Shown here piece by piece: positions 8,403-16,504 of a DNA stretch of 64,000 nucleotides. Position 1 is the stretch's first letter, and each line of letters opens with the position of its first letter. The stretch spans positions 122,028 through 186,027 of the forward strand of contig NZ_JACHOU010000009.1 of the NCBI RefSeq assembly GCF_014206975.1. The letters are read 5' to 3'. Both the position numbers and the translations under genes were made by a program. The stretch is from Aminobacter aganoensis. Lineage in GTDB: Bacteria > Pseudomonadota > Alphaproteobacteria > Rhizobiales > Rhizobiaceae. The notes under the pieces were generated by a model that saw only the letters and a program-made list of their open reading frames with translations, did not search any database and was not told the origin of the DNA.

Positions 8403-9767
8403 ATGGACGCGCTGATCCTTTCGAGACTGCAGTTCGCAGCCAACATCTCCTTCCACATCCTCTTTCCGACCATAACCATCGCGCTTGGCTGGGTGCTCCT
8501 GTTCTTCAAGCTGCGCTACAACGCCACCGGCGACGGCGCATGGATGCGCGCCTATTTCTTCTGGGTGAAGGTCTTTGCGCTCTCCTTCGCGCTGGGCGTC
8601 GTCTCGGGCGTCACCATGAGCTTCCAGTTCGGCACCAACTGGCCGGGCTTCATGGAAACGGTCGGCAACATTGCCGGGCCGCTCCTCGCTTATGAGGTCC
8701 TGACGGCGTTCTTTCTCGAAGCCGTCTTCCTCGGCATCATGCTGTTCGGCTTCCGGCGTGTCTCCAACCGGGTCCATACGCTGGCAACGGTGCTGGTCGC
8801 GTTCGGCACCACGATGTCCGCCTTCTGGATCCTGGCGCTGAACTCCTGGATGCAGACGCCTGCCGGCTTCGAGATGCGCGACGGCGTCGCCTACGCTACC
8901 GACTGGTGGGCGATCGTCTTCAATCCGTCGTTCCCCTATCGCCTGGCCCACATGCTGATCGCGTCGGGCCTGACGGTCGCGTTCCTGATCGCGGGCCTCT
9001 CCGCCCTGCGCTACCTCAAGGGCGACCGATCCGATTCGATGTGGAAGGCGCTGCGCACCGGCGTGTTCCTCGGCGCGGGCCTCATCCCGGTCCAGATCTT
9101 CGTCGGCGACATGCACGGCCTCAACACGCTGGAGCACCAGCCGCAGAAGGTCGCCGCGATGGAGGCGAACTGGGTAACCCGGCCTAACGTCCCGCTCGTC
9201 CTGTTTGCCTGGCCCGACGAGGAAGCCCGTGAAAACCGCTTCGAGATCGCTATCCCCAACGGGGCCAGCCTGATTCTGAAACACTCGATCGACGGTGTCG
9301 TGCCGGGCCTGAACGATTATGTCGGCAACCATCCGCCGGTGGCCCCCGTGTTCTGGGGCTTCCGCATTATGGTCGGCGTCGGGCTCGCCATGCTTGCGCT
9401 GTCCTGGGCCACAGGCTTCTTCCTCCTGCGGCGGGGCACGCTGCCCAGGCCACTCGCCTATGCCTACGCGCCGATGGCCTTCTCCGGCTGGGTCGCCACG
9501 CTTGCAGGCTGGTACACGACCGAGATCGGCCGCCAGCCATGGCTGGTCACCGGCGTCCTGCGAACCGAACAGGCGGTAGGCCCCGTGCCCGCCGGCCAGG
9601 TCGGCTTCACGCTGACGGTGTACGTGGCGCTCTATGTCACGTTGATGATCGTCTATCTGGGCGTGCTCACGCATCTCGCGCTGAAGGCGGCAAAGGACGG
9701 CGACCAGACACCGATGCCGGGCGTCCGCAACGAACCGCTGGCACAGCCGGCGCAGGCCGGGGAGTAG
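8403..9767 (+). CDS. cydA: Cytochrome bd-type (CIO-like) ubiquinol oxidase subunit I
   Basis: This is a 454-residue integral membrane subunit that carries the haems and the quinol site. The N-terminus MDALILSRLQFAANISFHILFP gives the haem ligand H18 (H19 in the E. coli protein). The quinol-loop signature GWYTTEIGRQPW and the motif GLNTLEHQPQK are present. The length is well below the roughly 520 residues of E. coli CydA, so the Q-loop is the short form found in cyanide-insensitive oxidases (CioA). The start at 8403 was chosen because homology begins there, although the frame stays open upstream. The enzyme reduces O2 with quinol without pumping protons and has high oxygen affinity. Confidence 0.95.
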   Translation: MDALILSRLQFAANISFHILFPTITIALGWVLLFFKLRYNATGDGAWMRAYFFWVKVFALSFALGVVSGVTMSFQFGTNWPGFMETVGNIAGPLLAYEVLTAFFLEAVFLGIMLFGFRRVSNRVHTLATVLVAFGTTMSAFWILALNSWMQTPAGFEMRDGVAYATDWWAIVFNPSFPYRLAHMLIASGLTVAFLIAGLSALRYLKGDRSDSMWKALRTGVFLGAGLIPVQIFVGDMHGLNTLEHQPQKVAAMEANWVTRPNVPLVLFAWPDEEARENRFEIAIPNGASLILKHSIDGVVPGLNDYVGNHPPVAPVFWGFRIMVGVGLAMLALSWATGFFLLRRGTLPRPLAYAYAPMAFSGWVATLAGWYTTEIGRQPWLVTGVLRTEQAVGPVPAGQVGFTLTVYVALYVTLMIVYLGVLTHLALKAAKDGDQTPMPGVRNEPLAQPAQAGE

Positions 9768-9828
9768 CCCGCACGATGTCGAGCCTCATTCCTGTCCACA
9801 GACGCGCACCTCGGCTGGAGTGCCTCCA

Positions 9829-10833
9829 ATGACCCTCGACTGGCCCGTCCTCCTGCCCCTGATCTTCGCCGGCCTGATGGGTCTGTCGATCCTGATCTAC
9901 GTCGTGCTCGACGGTTTCGACCTCGGCATCGGCATCCTCTTCGCCATGGCCGACGACGACGAACGCGACACGATGGTCGCGGCGATCGGCCCGTTCTGGG
10001 ATGCCAACGAAACCTGGCTGGTGCTGGCCGTCGGCCTCCTGCTGGTGGCCTTCCCAGTCGCGCACGGCATCATCCTGACCGCGCTCTACCTACCCGTCTT
10101 CGTGCTGCTCGTCGGGCTGATCCTGCGCGGGGTCGCGTTCGACTTCCGCGCCAAGGTTCCCGTCCATCGCAAGCACCGCTGGAATTTCCTGTTCTTCGCC
10201 GGCTCGCTGACGGCCTCCCTCTCGCAGGGCTACATGCTCGGCGTCTATGTGCTGGGTCTCGACGACGGCTTGGCCGTCTTCGGTTTCGGTGCGCTGGTGG
10301 CGCTGTGTCTCGCGGCGTCCTACGCGGCGATGGGCGCCGCATGGCTCATCTACAAGACCGAAGGGGAATTGCAGCGCAAGGCAGTGCGCTTCCTGCGCGG
10401 CGCGCTCCTGTTCACGGCCTTGGGCATGGTCGCCGTCTCGCTCGCCACGCCGTTCGCCAGCCCGCGCATTTTCGAGAAGTGGTTCACGTGGCCGGAGATC
10501 GCCTGGCTGACACCGCTGCCGATCATCACGGGAGGAGCATTCCTATGGCTGTGGCACTTGTCGTTCCACCTGCCTCTCAAGGGCGACCGCCATTCGATCA
10601 CCCCGTTCCTGACGCTCGCCGCGATCTTCACGCTGGGCTTCGCCGGCCTCGCCTACTCCTTCTACCCCTATGTCGTGCCAGACCGCCTGACGATCTGGGA
10701 AGCCGCATCGGCGACCGAGAGCCTCGGCATCATCCTCGTCGGCACCGCTTTCGTGCTCCCTGTCATCATCGGCTATTCCTTCTATGCCTACCGGATCTTC
10801 GGCGGCAAGGCGACCGAACTGACCTACGACTGA
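9829..10833 (+). CDS. cydB: Cytochrome bd-type ubiquinol oxidase subunit II
   Basis: This is a 334-residue subunit with about eight to nine membrane helices. The N-terminal stretch LIYVVLDGFDLGIGILF and the following DDERDTMVAAIGPFWDANETWLV are signature segments of CydB. It pairs with CydA to form the oxidase. The gene follows cydA by 61 bases in the same direction, so they form one operon. ATG 9829 is preferred over GTG 9820. No cydX or cydDC genes follow; CIO-type operons often lack them. Confidence 0.95.
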   Translation: MTLDWPVLLPLIFAGLMGLSILIYVVLDGFDLGIGILFAMADDDERDTMVAAIGPFWDANETWLVLAVGLLLVAFPVAHGIILTALYLPVFVLLVGLILRGVAFDFRAKVPVHRKHRWNFLFFAGSLTASLSQGYMLGVYVLGLDDGLAVFGFGALVALCLAASYAAMGAAWLIYKTEGELQRKAVRFLRGALLFTALGMVAVSLATPFASPRIFEKWFTWPEIAWLTPLPIITGGAFLWLWHLSFHLPLKGDRHSITPFLTLAAIFTLGFAGLAYSFYPYVVPDRLTIWEAASATESLGIILVGTAFVLPVIIGYSFYAYRIFGGKATELTYD

Positions 10834-10932
10834 ACCGGCTCAAAGTCGTGGTCGACAGAGCAGGTGGCACTCCTGTATACTCTAACGCCGCCGTGGGGCA
10901 GCCTCCGTCAAAATAGCCGAGCCACATCGTAG

Positions 10933-11340
10933 ATGGCCTGGTCGACGCAATGCTGGCTCGCATCCGGTCTCAAACGTCGAGGGCTGATCGGCGCAGGCCT
11001 GCTCGCGGCGGGCGGCCCAGCCCTCACCGGTCGTCCCGCGCTGGGGCAGACAGCGCATCCAGCTGGGCACGGCGCGAGCACGACCGCCCGAGGTCAAGGC
11101 ATGGTTGAACCGCATCGTGTCGCGCATGGCGCCATGATCACGGTCGGCGATGTCGATGATGTGAAGGGGAAAATGGTCGCCGGCGCAACCACCATCGTCC
11201 GCCCTGGCCATGTGGCAACTGTCGCTTACCGCCACCAGCCGCTCATGCGTCTGGCCTCTCAGAAAATGTGCGGAGGCATTGCGATTCGATTGCAGATTGG
11301 CACACGTCGGGAACGTGAGGCTGTGTCCAAGCGTTTCCTC
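10933..11340 (+). pseudogene. Possible relic of a TAT-exported (multicopper-oxidase-like) protein
   Basis: The open frame begins with a twin-arginine-like leader (KRRGLIGAGLLAAGG...RPALGQ) followed by TAHPAGHGAS, which resembles the leader regions of TAT-exported multicopper oxidases. After about 60 residues the sequence no longer resembles a folded domain, and none of the copper motifs (HxH, HCHxxxH) is present. The frame runs on into the His-rich peptide gene, which has its own ribosome site. I read it as a gene remnant with low confidence. A short real exported protein cannot be excluded. Confidence 0.3.
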
Positions 11341-11382
11341 GGGTCACGCATGCACGCTGGCGTTACCAACCAGGAGAAGACA

Positions 11383-11574
11383 ATGCCACAGGAAAAACCA
11401 GGAAAGCACCACGACCATCCGGGTCACAAGCCGGGTGACCTCGACCCCCACGGTCACCGTGACAAGGAAGGTATGAAGGAAGTGCCCGGCGAGCATCATG
11501 ATCATCCCGGGCACAAACCCGGCGATCTCGATCCGCATGGTCATCGAGACAAGAGCGGATCTACTAAAAAGTAG
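11383..11574 (+). CDS. 63-residue histidine-rich tandem-repeat peptide, putative metal binder
   Basis: ATG 11383 follows AGGAGAAGAC, an excellent ribosome site. The peptide contains two identical 20-residue repeats, HHDHPGHKPGDLDPHGHRDK, at residues 9-28 and 38-57, joined by a short linker. The two DNA copies differ at 14 of 20 codons, all silently, so the repeat protein sequence appears to be under strong selection and is not a recent duplication. It has no signal peptide and no hydrophobic core, so it is probably a cytoplasmic, disordered metal buffer (Ni, Zn or Cu; inference). I do not recognise a named family. A strong hairpin follows the stop. Confidence 0.7.
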   Translation: MPQEKPGKHHDHPGHKPGDLDPHGHRDKEGMKEVPGEHHDHPGHKPGDLDPHGHRDKSGSTKK

Positions 11575-11583
11575 TTCGTTTCA

Positions 11584-11610
11584 GCGGCTTCCCGACTTGA
11601 GGGAAGCCGC
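11584..11610 (+). terminator. Perfect 10-bp hairpin after the His-rich peptide gene
   Basis: The arms GCGGCTTCCC (11584-11593) and GGGAAGCCGC (11601-11610) enclose a 7-base loop, starting 9 bases after the stop codon. There is no run of T residues, so it may act as an RNA-stabilising or Rho-assisted end rather than a classic intrinsic terminator. Confidence 0.6.
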
Positions 11611-12224
11611 AACTCCATCGTGTCTTTAGGGGGTCCGAAGATCGCCCCACCACCCCAGGAACTATCTGAAAGCCTGCGCCTTTGGGCTGATGTAACCGGG
11701 ATGCACATCAAGTCCCGACATTTTCGGACCTAAATGGGGTCCCCCGTGGCGGTGTAGCGTCTGATTGCGGGTATGAACTCGCGATGTCCTCAAATTCGGC
11801 CTCAACTATTTCTTGGTCGATTTTCCCAGGTTGGAGAGGCTAAAAGGTCGCTTTGCCGAACATATCTCCGTCGACGCCATCGCTGCGGTGTTGGCAACGA
11901 GAATACTGACGGGCAGTAGCGGACTTTGCCGCCCTGCTCAAGATGCGGCTGTTCGCCGGCAAAGTTCCATGATTGGTGCCCGGAACGGTGGCCTTCGCAA
12001 ACTGATCCGCCGAGATAGTTGGCTCGTGCGGTGCGGTGCCTTTGGAGCGCCATGCTTGCGCATCCAACCACGTCCCTGCTTCCAAAGCGAGTATCCTCGA
12101 CCAACCCCGGCCGCGAAATAGAGGCATGGCCTCGACATGTTCGCAGACACACGTCCTGCGCTTTCTTCAGCTTCCTTCCAAACACTGCAGCGCGGCCGGC
12201 GCAAGCTGACACCGATCAACCCGG
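11611..12224. other. 614-base stretch without a supported gene
   Basis: Several overlapping open frames exist (the longest on the minus strand, 11802-12212), but they have shadow-like composition and no recognised family. It adjoins the phosphoketolase scar and may be decayed coding DNA. Confidence 0.4.
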
Positions 12225-12228
12225 TTCA

Positions 12229-12400
12229 CAGCGCGATGTCGAAACGCGTTGACGTCGTGCGTTCGCATGGAGGCCGTGCACACAGAAATTGTGGTATTTG
12301 GTGCGCCGGAAGGTCAGCCGGTGAAATGAGATATGGGGTAACCGTGGCAGGCGAAGACCACCGGCTTGTCAACGGCGGACATGGGCTCGGCGGGTTCCAG
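12229..12400 (-). pseudogene. Scar of a phosphoketolase gene (C-terminal region)
   Basis: Reading the minus strand in one frame from about 12371 gives DKPVVFACHGYP, the signature DKPxxFAxHGYP of xylulose-5-phosphate/fructose-6-phosphate phosphoketolases. A stop follows at about 12313, and the next phase continues with RRTKYHNFCVHG (near 12309-12274), which aligns with the RRTNHxNxHVRGY segment that follows in the intact enzyme. The region between them is damaged and nothing of the remaining 750 or so residues is nearby. It is a dead fragment joined to the truncated CYTH gene. The alignment is from memory of the family, so confidence is moderate. Confidence 0.5.
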
Positions 12401-12431
12401 CACTTTCCATGCGGAAGAGATTTGACCAAGC

Positions 12432-13013
12432 TCAATTCGTTGAAGTCTGGGTTTCAATTCGTCTCGGGCTGCTTCCTGATCCACGCTTCAACTCCAGTTC
12501 GATCTCGCAGATGGACGTGCGCCTCTCTCCGGCCACGACCTCGCCGCGATCCAGCACCAGCTCGATCGCCGCCTCGTCGGTGATGATGTTCCAGCACCGT
12601 CGCTCTATCTCGACGGCGAACACAGGCGCGAGATCGCGAACCTTAATGCCTAGAAGCATCGGGATCGGCGTACTATCGTCGAGGAGTGGCCTGTCGACAT
12701 CGACGTCCCGCTCCCATTCCGGCCGCGCGAACAGGCCGGCGGCGCTGAAGCCGATCGCCTTGGCGGTCTGGATGCGACGGTCTCCAACCTGCCTGATCCT
12801 AAGCGAAAAGCCAGCAGCAGACAGGCGACACTCCGGCGTATCGAAGTAGACGGAGCGTTGCTGGAAGACAGCCGGATCGCCGGCCAGCAAATCAGATCCA
12901 ATCAGCTTTGCGGCTGCTTCCCGCATCAGCTCGAGCTTGAGTTCGATTTCGTTTGGCAAGACCAGTGATCTCCGGGCCGTATAAGGATGGTGGTGGCCTG
13001 ACGCGGGCCGCAC
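12432..13013 (-). pseudogene. CYTH-domain phosphatase/cyclase-like protein, C-terminally broken
   Basis: The N-terminal motif EIELKLEL (the ExExK signature of CYTH inorganic triphosphatases and class IV adenylate cyclases) is followed by VYFDTPECRLSAAGFSLRIR and, near the end, ICEIELELKRG, all in normal order. Straight after KRG the frame changes to an unrelated tail and stops, while a neighbouring frame runs into the phosphoketolase scar. The protein therefore lacks its final helix and any CHAD domain. The start is uncertain: GTG 13013 has a weak ribosome site and an internal TTG is possible. It is probably non-functional, though a short CYTH fold might survive. Confidence 0.6.
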
Positions 13014-13455
13014 CGGAAGCGCCTATGTCCCAATAGAACAACAATACTGCAATCTGTTGACCTGACCTATCTCACCTACCCTAGCAACTCCGTGAAATCG
13101 GTCTGAGCGGCGAACAGCGTTGAGGCGACGCGGTGCTCGTCGCCGCATTCGTACATGGCGGCAGCGGCGCTTGAAGCAGTGTACCGCCAAGGCAAGTGCG
13201 GCCGCGTGCGCCTGACGAGTCCAGATAATCGGGCCTATTGCATCTCACCCTGCTAGAGGTTGGATAAATGTCTTTGCTGGGATGTGGGATCGGTTTCCTG
13301 CGTATTCCCGACTAACGCGCCTGAGCGCAGAGCAGAACAGAGTTGATTACTGTTGACCTGGTGCTCATACGAACGGATCGACATTTTGCGACACGACAGT
13401 TCACGCTCGCAGTTACTGACTGGTTCGCTCCGCGATGGCTGCGTGGGACCTCGCC
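13014..13455. other. Intergenic region upstream of ccmF, no gene seen
   Basis: Nothing recognisable is encoded on either strand in this 442-base stretch. Confidence 0.4.
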
Positions 13456-15447
13456 ATGATCGTTGAATTGGGACATTTCGCGCTCGTCCTGGCATTTGTT
13501 TTGGCAATGGTGCAATTCTTCGTACCGTGGCTCGGCACGCAACTGGGCGACGCACGTCTGATGGCGGTGGCCAGGCCGGCCGCAGTTGTAGTCTTCGCCT
13601 TTGTCGTACTGTCCTTTGCCGCGCTAACAACCGCCTATGTCACCTCTGACTTCTCCGTTCAAAACGTCTGGGAGAACTCGCATTCTCTGAAGCCTATGCT
13701 CTTCAAGTTCACCGGCGTGTGGGGAAACCACGAAGGCTCCATGCTGCTATGGGTCCTGATCCTGACCTTTTTCGGAGCGCTTGTGGCCTGGTTCAGCGAC
13801 AATCTTCCCGCGAGCCTGCGCACGAACGTACTGTCTGTACAGGGACTCGTGGGCGCGGCCTTCCTGCTGTTCATCCTCACCACATCGAACCCTTTCGCCC
13901 GGATCAACCCTGCGCCAATCGAGGGGCGCGATCTCAACCCCATCCTCCAGGATATCGGCCTAGCCATCCATCCGCCGCTTCTCTATCTCGGCTATGTCGG
14001 TTTCTCGGTCTGCTTCTCATTCGCGGTCGCGGCGCTAATCGAGGGCCGGATCGACGCCGCCTGGGCGCGCTGGGTCAGGCCGTGGACGCTTGCGGCCTGG
14101 CTTTTCCTGACGGGCGGCATCACGATGGGCTCGTACTGGGCCTATTACGAACTCGGCTGGGGCGGCTGGTGGTTCTGGGACCCAGTGGAGAACGCCTCCT
14201 TTCTACCGTGGCTGTCTGGCACGGCGCTGCTGCATTCGGCGATCGTGATGGAAAAGCGGTCGGCGCTGAAGATTTGGACTCTGCTGCTTGCCATCCTGAC
14301 CTTTTCACTGTCGCTGCTCGGCACCTTCCTTGTGCGCTCAGGCATCTTGACCTCTGTCCATGCCTTCGCCACCGATCCCGCGCGCGGCGTCTTTATCCTG
14401 ATGATTCTGATCCTTTTTATTGGTGGATCGCTGGCGCTTTTCGCCCTGAGAGCCTCGACGCTGACGCAGGGCGGCCTGTTTCATCCCGTCTCGCGGGAAG
14501 GCGCGCTGGTCCTCAACAACCTGTTCCTGACCACGGCGGCTGCGACCGTACTGATCGGTACACTCTATCCGCTGATGGTCGAGGCGGTGACCGGCGACAA
14601 GATTTCCGTGGGCGCACCTTTCTTCAACCTGACCTTCATTCCTCTGATGATCCCCCTTCTGCTAGCCGTGCCGTTCGGGCCGTTGCTCGCGTGGAAGCGC
14701 GGGGATGCATACGCCGTTGCCCAGCGTCTCTATTTCGCCTTCGGAGCTGCGCTGATGACGGCACTGGTGGTCTTCTTCTTCGTTGAAGGCAAGGGCGCCC
14801 TGGCGGCCTTCGGGGTCGGTATCGCCGTCTGGCTGATGCTGGGCGCGCTGACCGATTTGGCGCTGAAGGCCGGCATCGGCAGCGCGAGTGCTTTTGTTGC
14901 TTGGAAGCGCTTTCGGGGGCTGCCGCGCTCGGTCTATGGTACTACGGCCGCTCATTTCGGATTGGGCGTGACGGTGTTGGGCATCGCCGCCGTCACCTCG
15001 CTCGAGATCGAACGGATAGTTGTGATGCGCCCCGGCGACACGCTGCCCGTCGCCGGATACACGTTGCGCTTCGACGGCATCGCGCCACACCGTGGACCCA
15101 ACTTCACCGAGGAGCAGGCCCGTTTCGTCTATCTCGACAGCGCTGGGCGGCAGCGCGGGGAAATCATGTCGTCCAAGCGGCTCTATACGGCACGACAGAT
15201 GCCGACCACGGAAGCCGGCATCGCCACGCGCGGCTTCAGCCAGCTCTACGTCTCGCTCGGCGACCCTACCCCCGACGGGGGCGTGGTGGTGCGCGTGTGG
15301 TGGAAACCACTCGTGCTGCTGATATGGTTCGGCGGCGTGGCTATGATGGCCGGCGGTGCGATATCGTTGTTCGATCGTCGGTTTCGGGTCGGCGCACCAA
15401 GTCGGAAACCGATCGCACTTACAAGGTCGGATGTCCCGGCGGAGTGA
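13456..15447 (+). CDS. ccmF: Cytochrome c haem lyase subunit CcmF/CycK
   Basis: This is a 663-residue integral membrane protein with about 15 helices. The WWD haem-handling domain is present (WGGWWFWDPVENASFLPWL, about residues 234-252). The N-terminus MIVELGHFAL and the PPLLYLGYVG region are family hallmarks. CcmF passes haem from CcmE to apocytochromes c in the system I pathway. The start is placed at MIVELG (13456), seven codons after another in-frame ATG, because family homology begins there. None of the usual ccmE/ccmH/cycH neighbours is present; the only related gene nearby is the broken tlpA on the opposite strand. It may be a second, specialised copy, for example for the cbb3 or other local cytochromes. 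Confidence 0.93.
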   Translation: MIVELGHFALVLAFVLAMVQFFVPWLGTQLGDARLMAVARPAAVVVFAFVVLSFAALTTAYVTSDFSVQNVWENSHSLKPMLFKFTGVWGNHEGSMLLWVLILTFFGALVAWFSDNLPASLRTNVLSVQGLVGAAFLLFILTTSNPFARINPAPIEGRDLNPILQDIGLAIHPPLLYLGYVGFSVCFSFAVAALIEGRIDAAWARWVRPWTLAAWLFLTGGITMGSYWAYYELGWGGWWFWDPVENASFLPWLSGTALLHSAIVMEKRSALKIWTLLLAILTFSLSLLGTFLVRSGILTSVHAFATDPARGVFILMILILFIGGSLALFALRASTLTQGGLFHPVSREGALVLNNLFLTTAAATVLIGTLYPLMVEAVTGDKISVGAPFFNLTFIPLMIPLLLAVPFGPLLAWKRGDAYAVAQRLYFAFGAALMTALVVFFFVEGKGALAAFGVGIAVWLMLGALTDLALKAGIGSASAFVAWKRFRGLPRSVYGTTAAHFGLGVTVLGIAAVTSLEIERIVVMRPGDTLPVAGYTLRFDGIAPHRGPNFTEEQARFVYLDSAGRQRGEIMSSKRLYTARQMPTTEAGIATRGFSQLYVSLGDPTPDGGVVVRVWWKPLVLLIWFGGVAMMAGGAISLFDRRFRVGAPSRKPIALTRSDVPAE

Positions 15448-15518
15448 TCGGCGCGGTGCTACCAAACAGGTTCGCAAGAACGGGCGCCGGGTGACCAGAC
15501 TGATCAGACTGGAACGTC

Positions 15519-16204
15519 TCACATCGCGGCTTCGATGAGTAGCCTGGCGTCGTCGTTGGCCCATTCGGCAGGACCATTCATAAGGGCGAGAAGGCACCCT
15601 TCTTTGTCTATCAGGATGGTTACCGGCAGTCTGAGAGCGAGTCCCTGTCGCTTCAAGCGGTTGAAGAGCGCGAGCGACGGATCTCGATAGTAGGCAAGCT
15701 CGTCGACGCCGATCTCTTCCAGAAATGCCTTCGGCTTCTCGTCGCCACCGGTGTCGACATTGACGGCCACGACCTGAAAGTCCGCGCCGCCCATCGTCGT
15801 CTGCAGTTCATTCAACGCAGGCATTTCTTCGCGGCAGGGCGCACACCATGTCGCCCAGAGATTTATACGCAGGGTCTTGCCAGCCAACTCGGTGACAGTG
15901 ATGGCCGCACCATCTGGCCCGTTGTACGCGACGTTGCGCATCGAAAGCGGCGTCGTGGCGGGCAGCATCGCCGCCACCTCCCCTTGAGCGGCCTTATCGA
16001 CGGCCGCGATCTTGTCGTCGCGCTCAGGGCAGCTTTGACCTGAATCGACGGTCGCGACAGCAGCCTATCGCTTCCGAAAGGGTCACCGAACACGTAGACG
16101 CCAGCCGCACCGGCAGTCATCCCGGCAACAATTGCGGATGCTATCAGCGCTCCGGTTGGCAGGTGGAGTTTTTTGCTGGCAATCTTTCGGTCCGAGTGGG
16201 CCAC
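15519..16204 (-). pseudogene. tlpA: TlpA-like thiol-disulfide oxidoreductase, frameshifted
   Basis: The downstream frame (15519-16064) encodes a complete thioredoxin-fold domain with the active site NLWATWCAPCREEMP and the conserved ends LPVTILIDKEGCLL and MNGPAEW. Upstream it extends through SGQSCPERDDKIAAVDKAAQGEVAAM to an in-frame TAG at 16065-16067. The N-terminal anchor KKLHLPTGALIASAIVAG is in the adjacent frame, which crosses into the same stretch. One indel near 16065 therefore splits the gene. TlpA reduces the copper ligands of oxidases and SCO proteins. The likely start is GTG 16204; an in-frame ATG at 16309 would add another hydrophobic segment. It converges on ccmF. Confidence 0.8.
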
Positions 16205-16504
16205 GTCATGACCAGAAATGTAAACGATCCTGACGGCGAAGCCGATGCCGGTCGCGCCGACCGTCACAACAACAGCTATGATCGCCGTGATCGTCAGGCC
16301 AGACGCCATGTCGGCTCAGCCGGAAAGCGGGTCGAACTCAACTACGGTGTGATTGGAAACAAAAGTAGAGCATGGTATTCAGATTTTGAGGAGTAGTAAG
16401 GAGCGGAGCTTCGACGTCCAGAAGGTGCGTGTCACGACGGCAGTCCGCAACTCCCATGCTGCGTCACGAGAAAGGCGTTGTCGTTCCGCGGTTCCGGTCT
16501 GTCG

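Noticed and set aside
8118..9674. 518-codon minus-strand frame opposite cydA
   Set aside because: It is a GC-rich antisense shadow with His/Gln/Arg/Asp-rich sequence, and CydA on the plus strand is certain.
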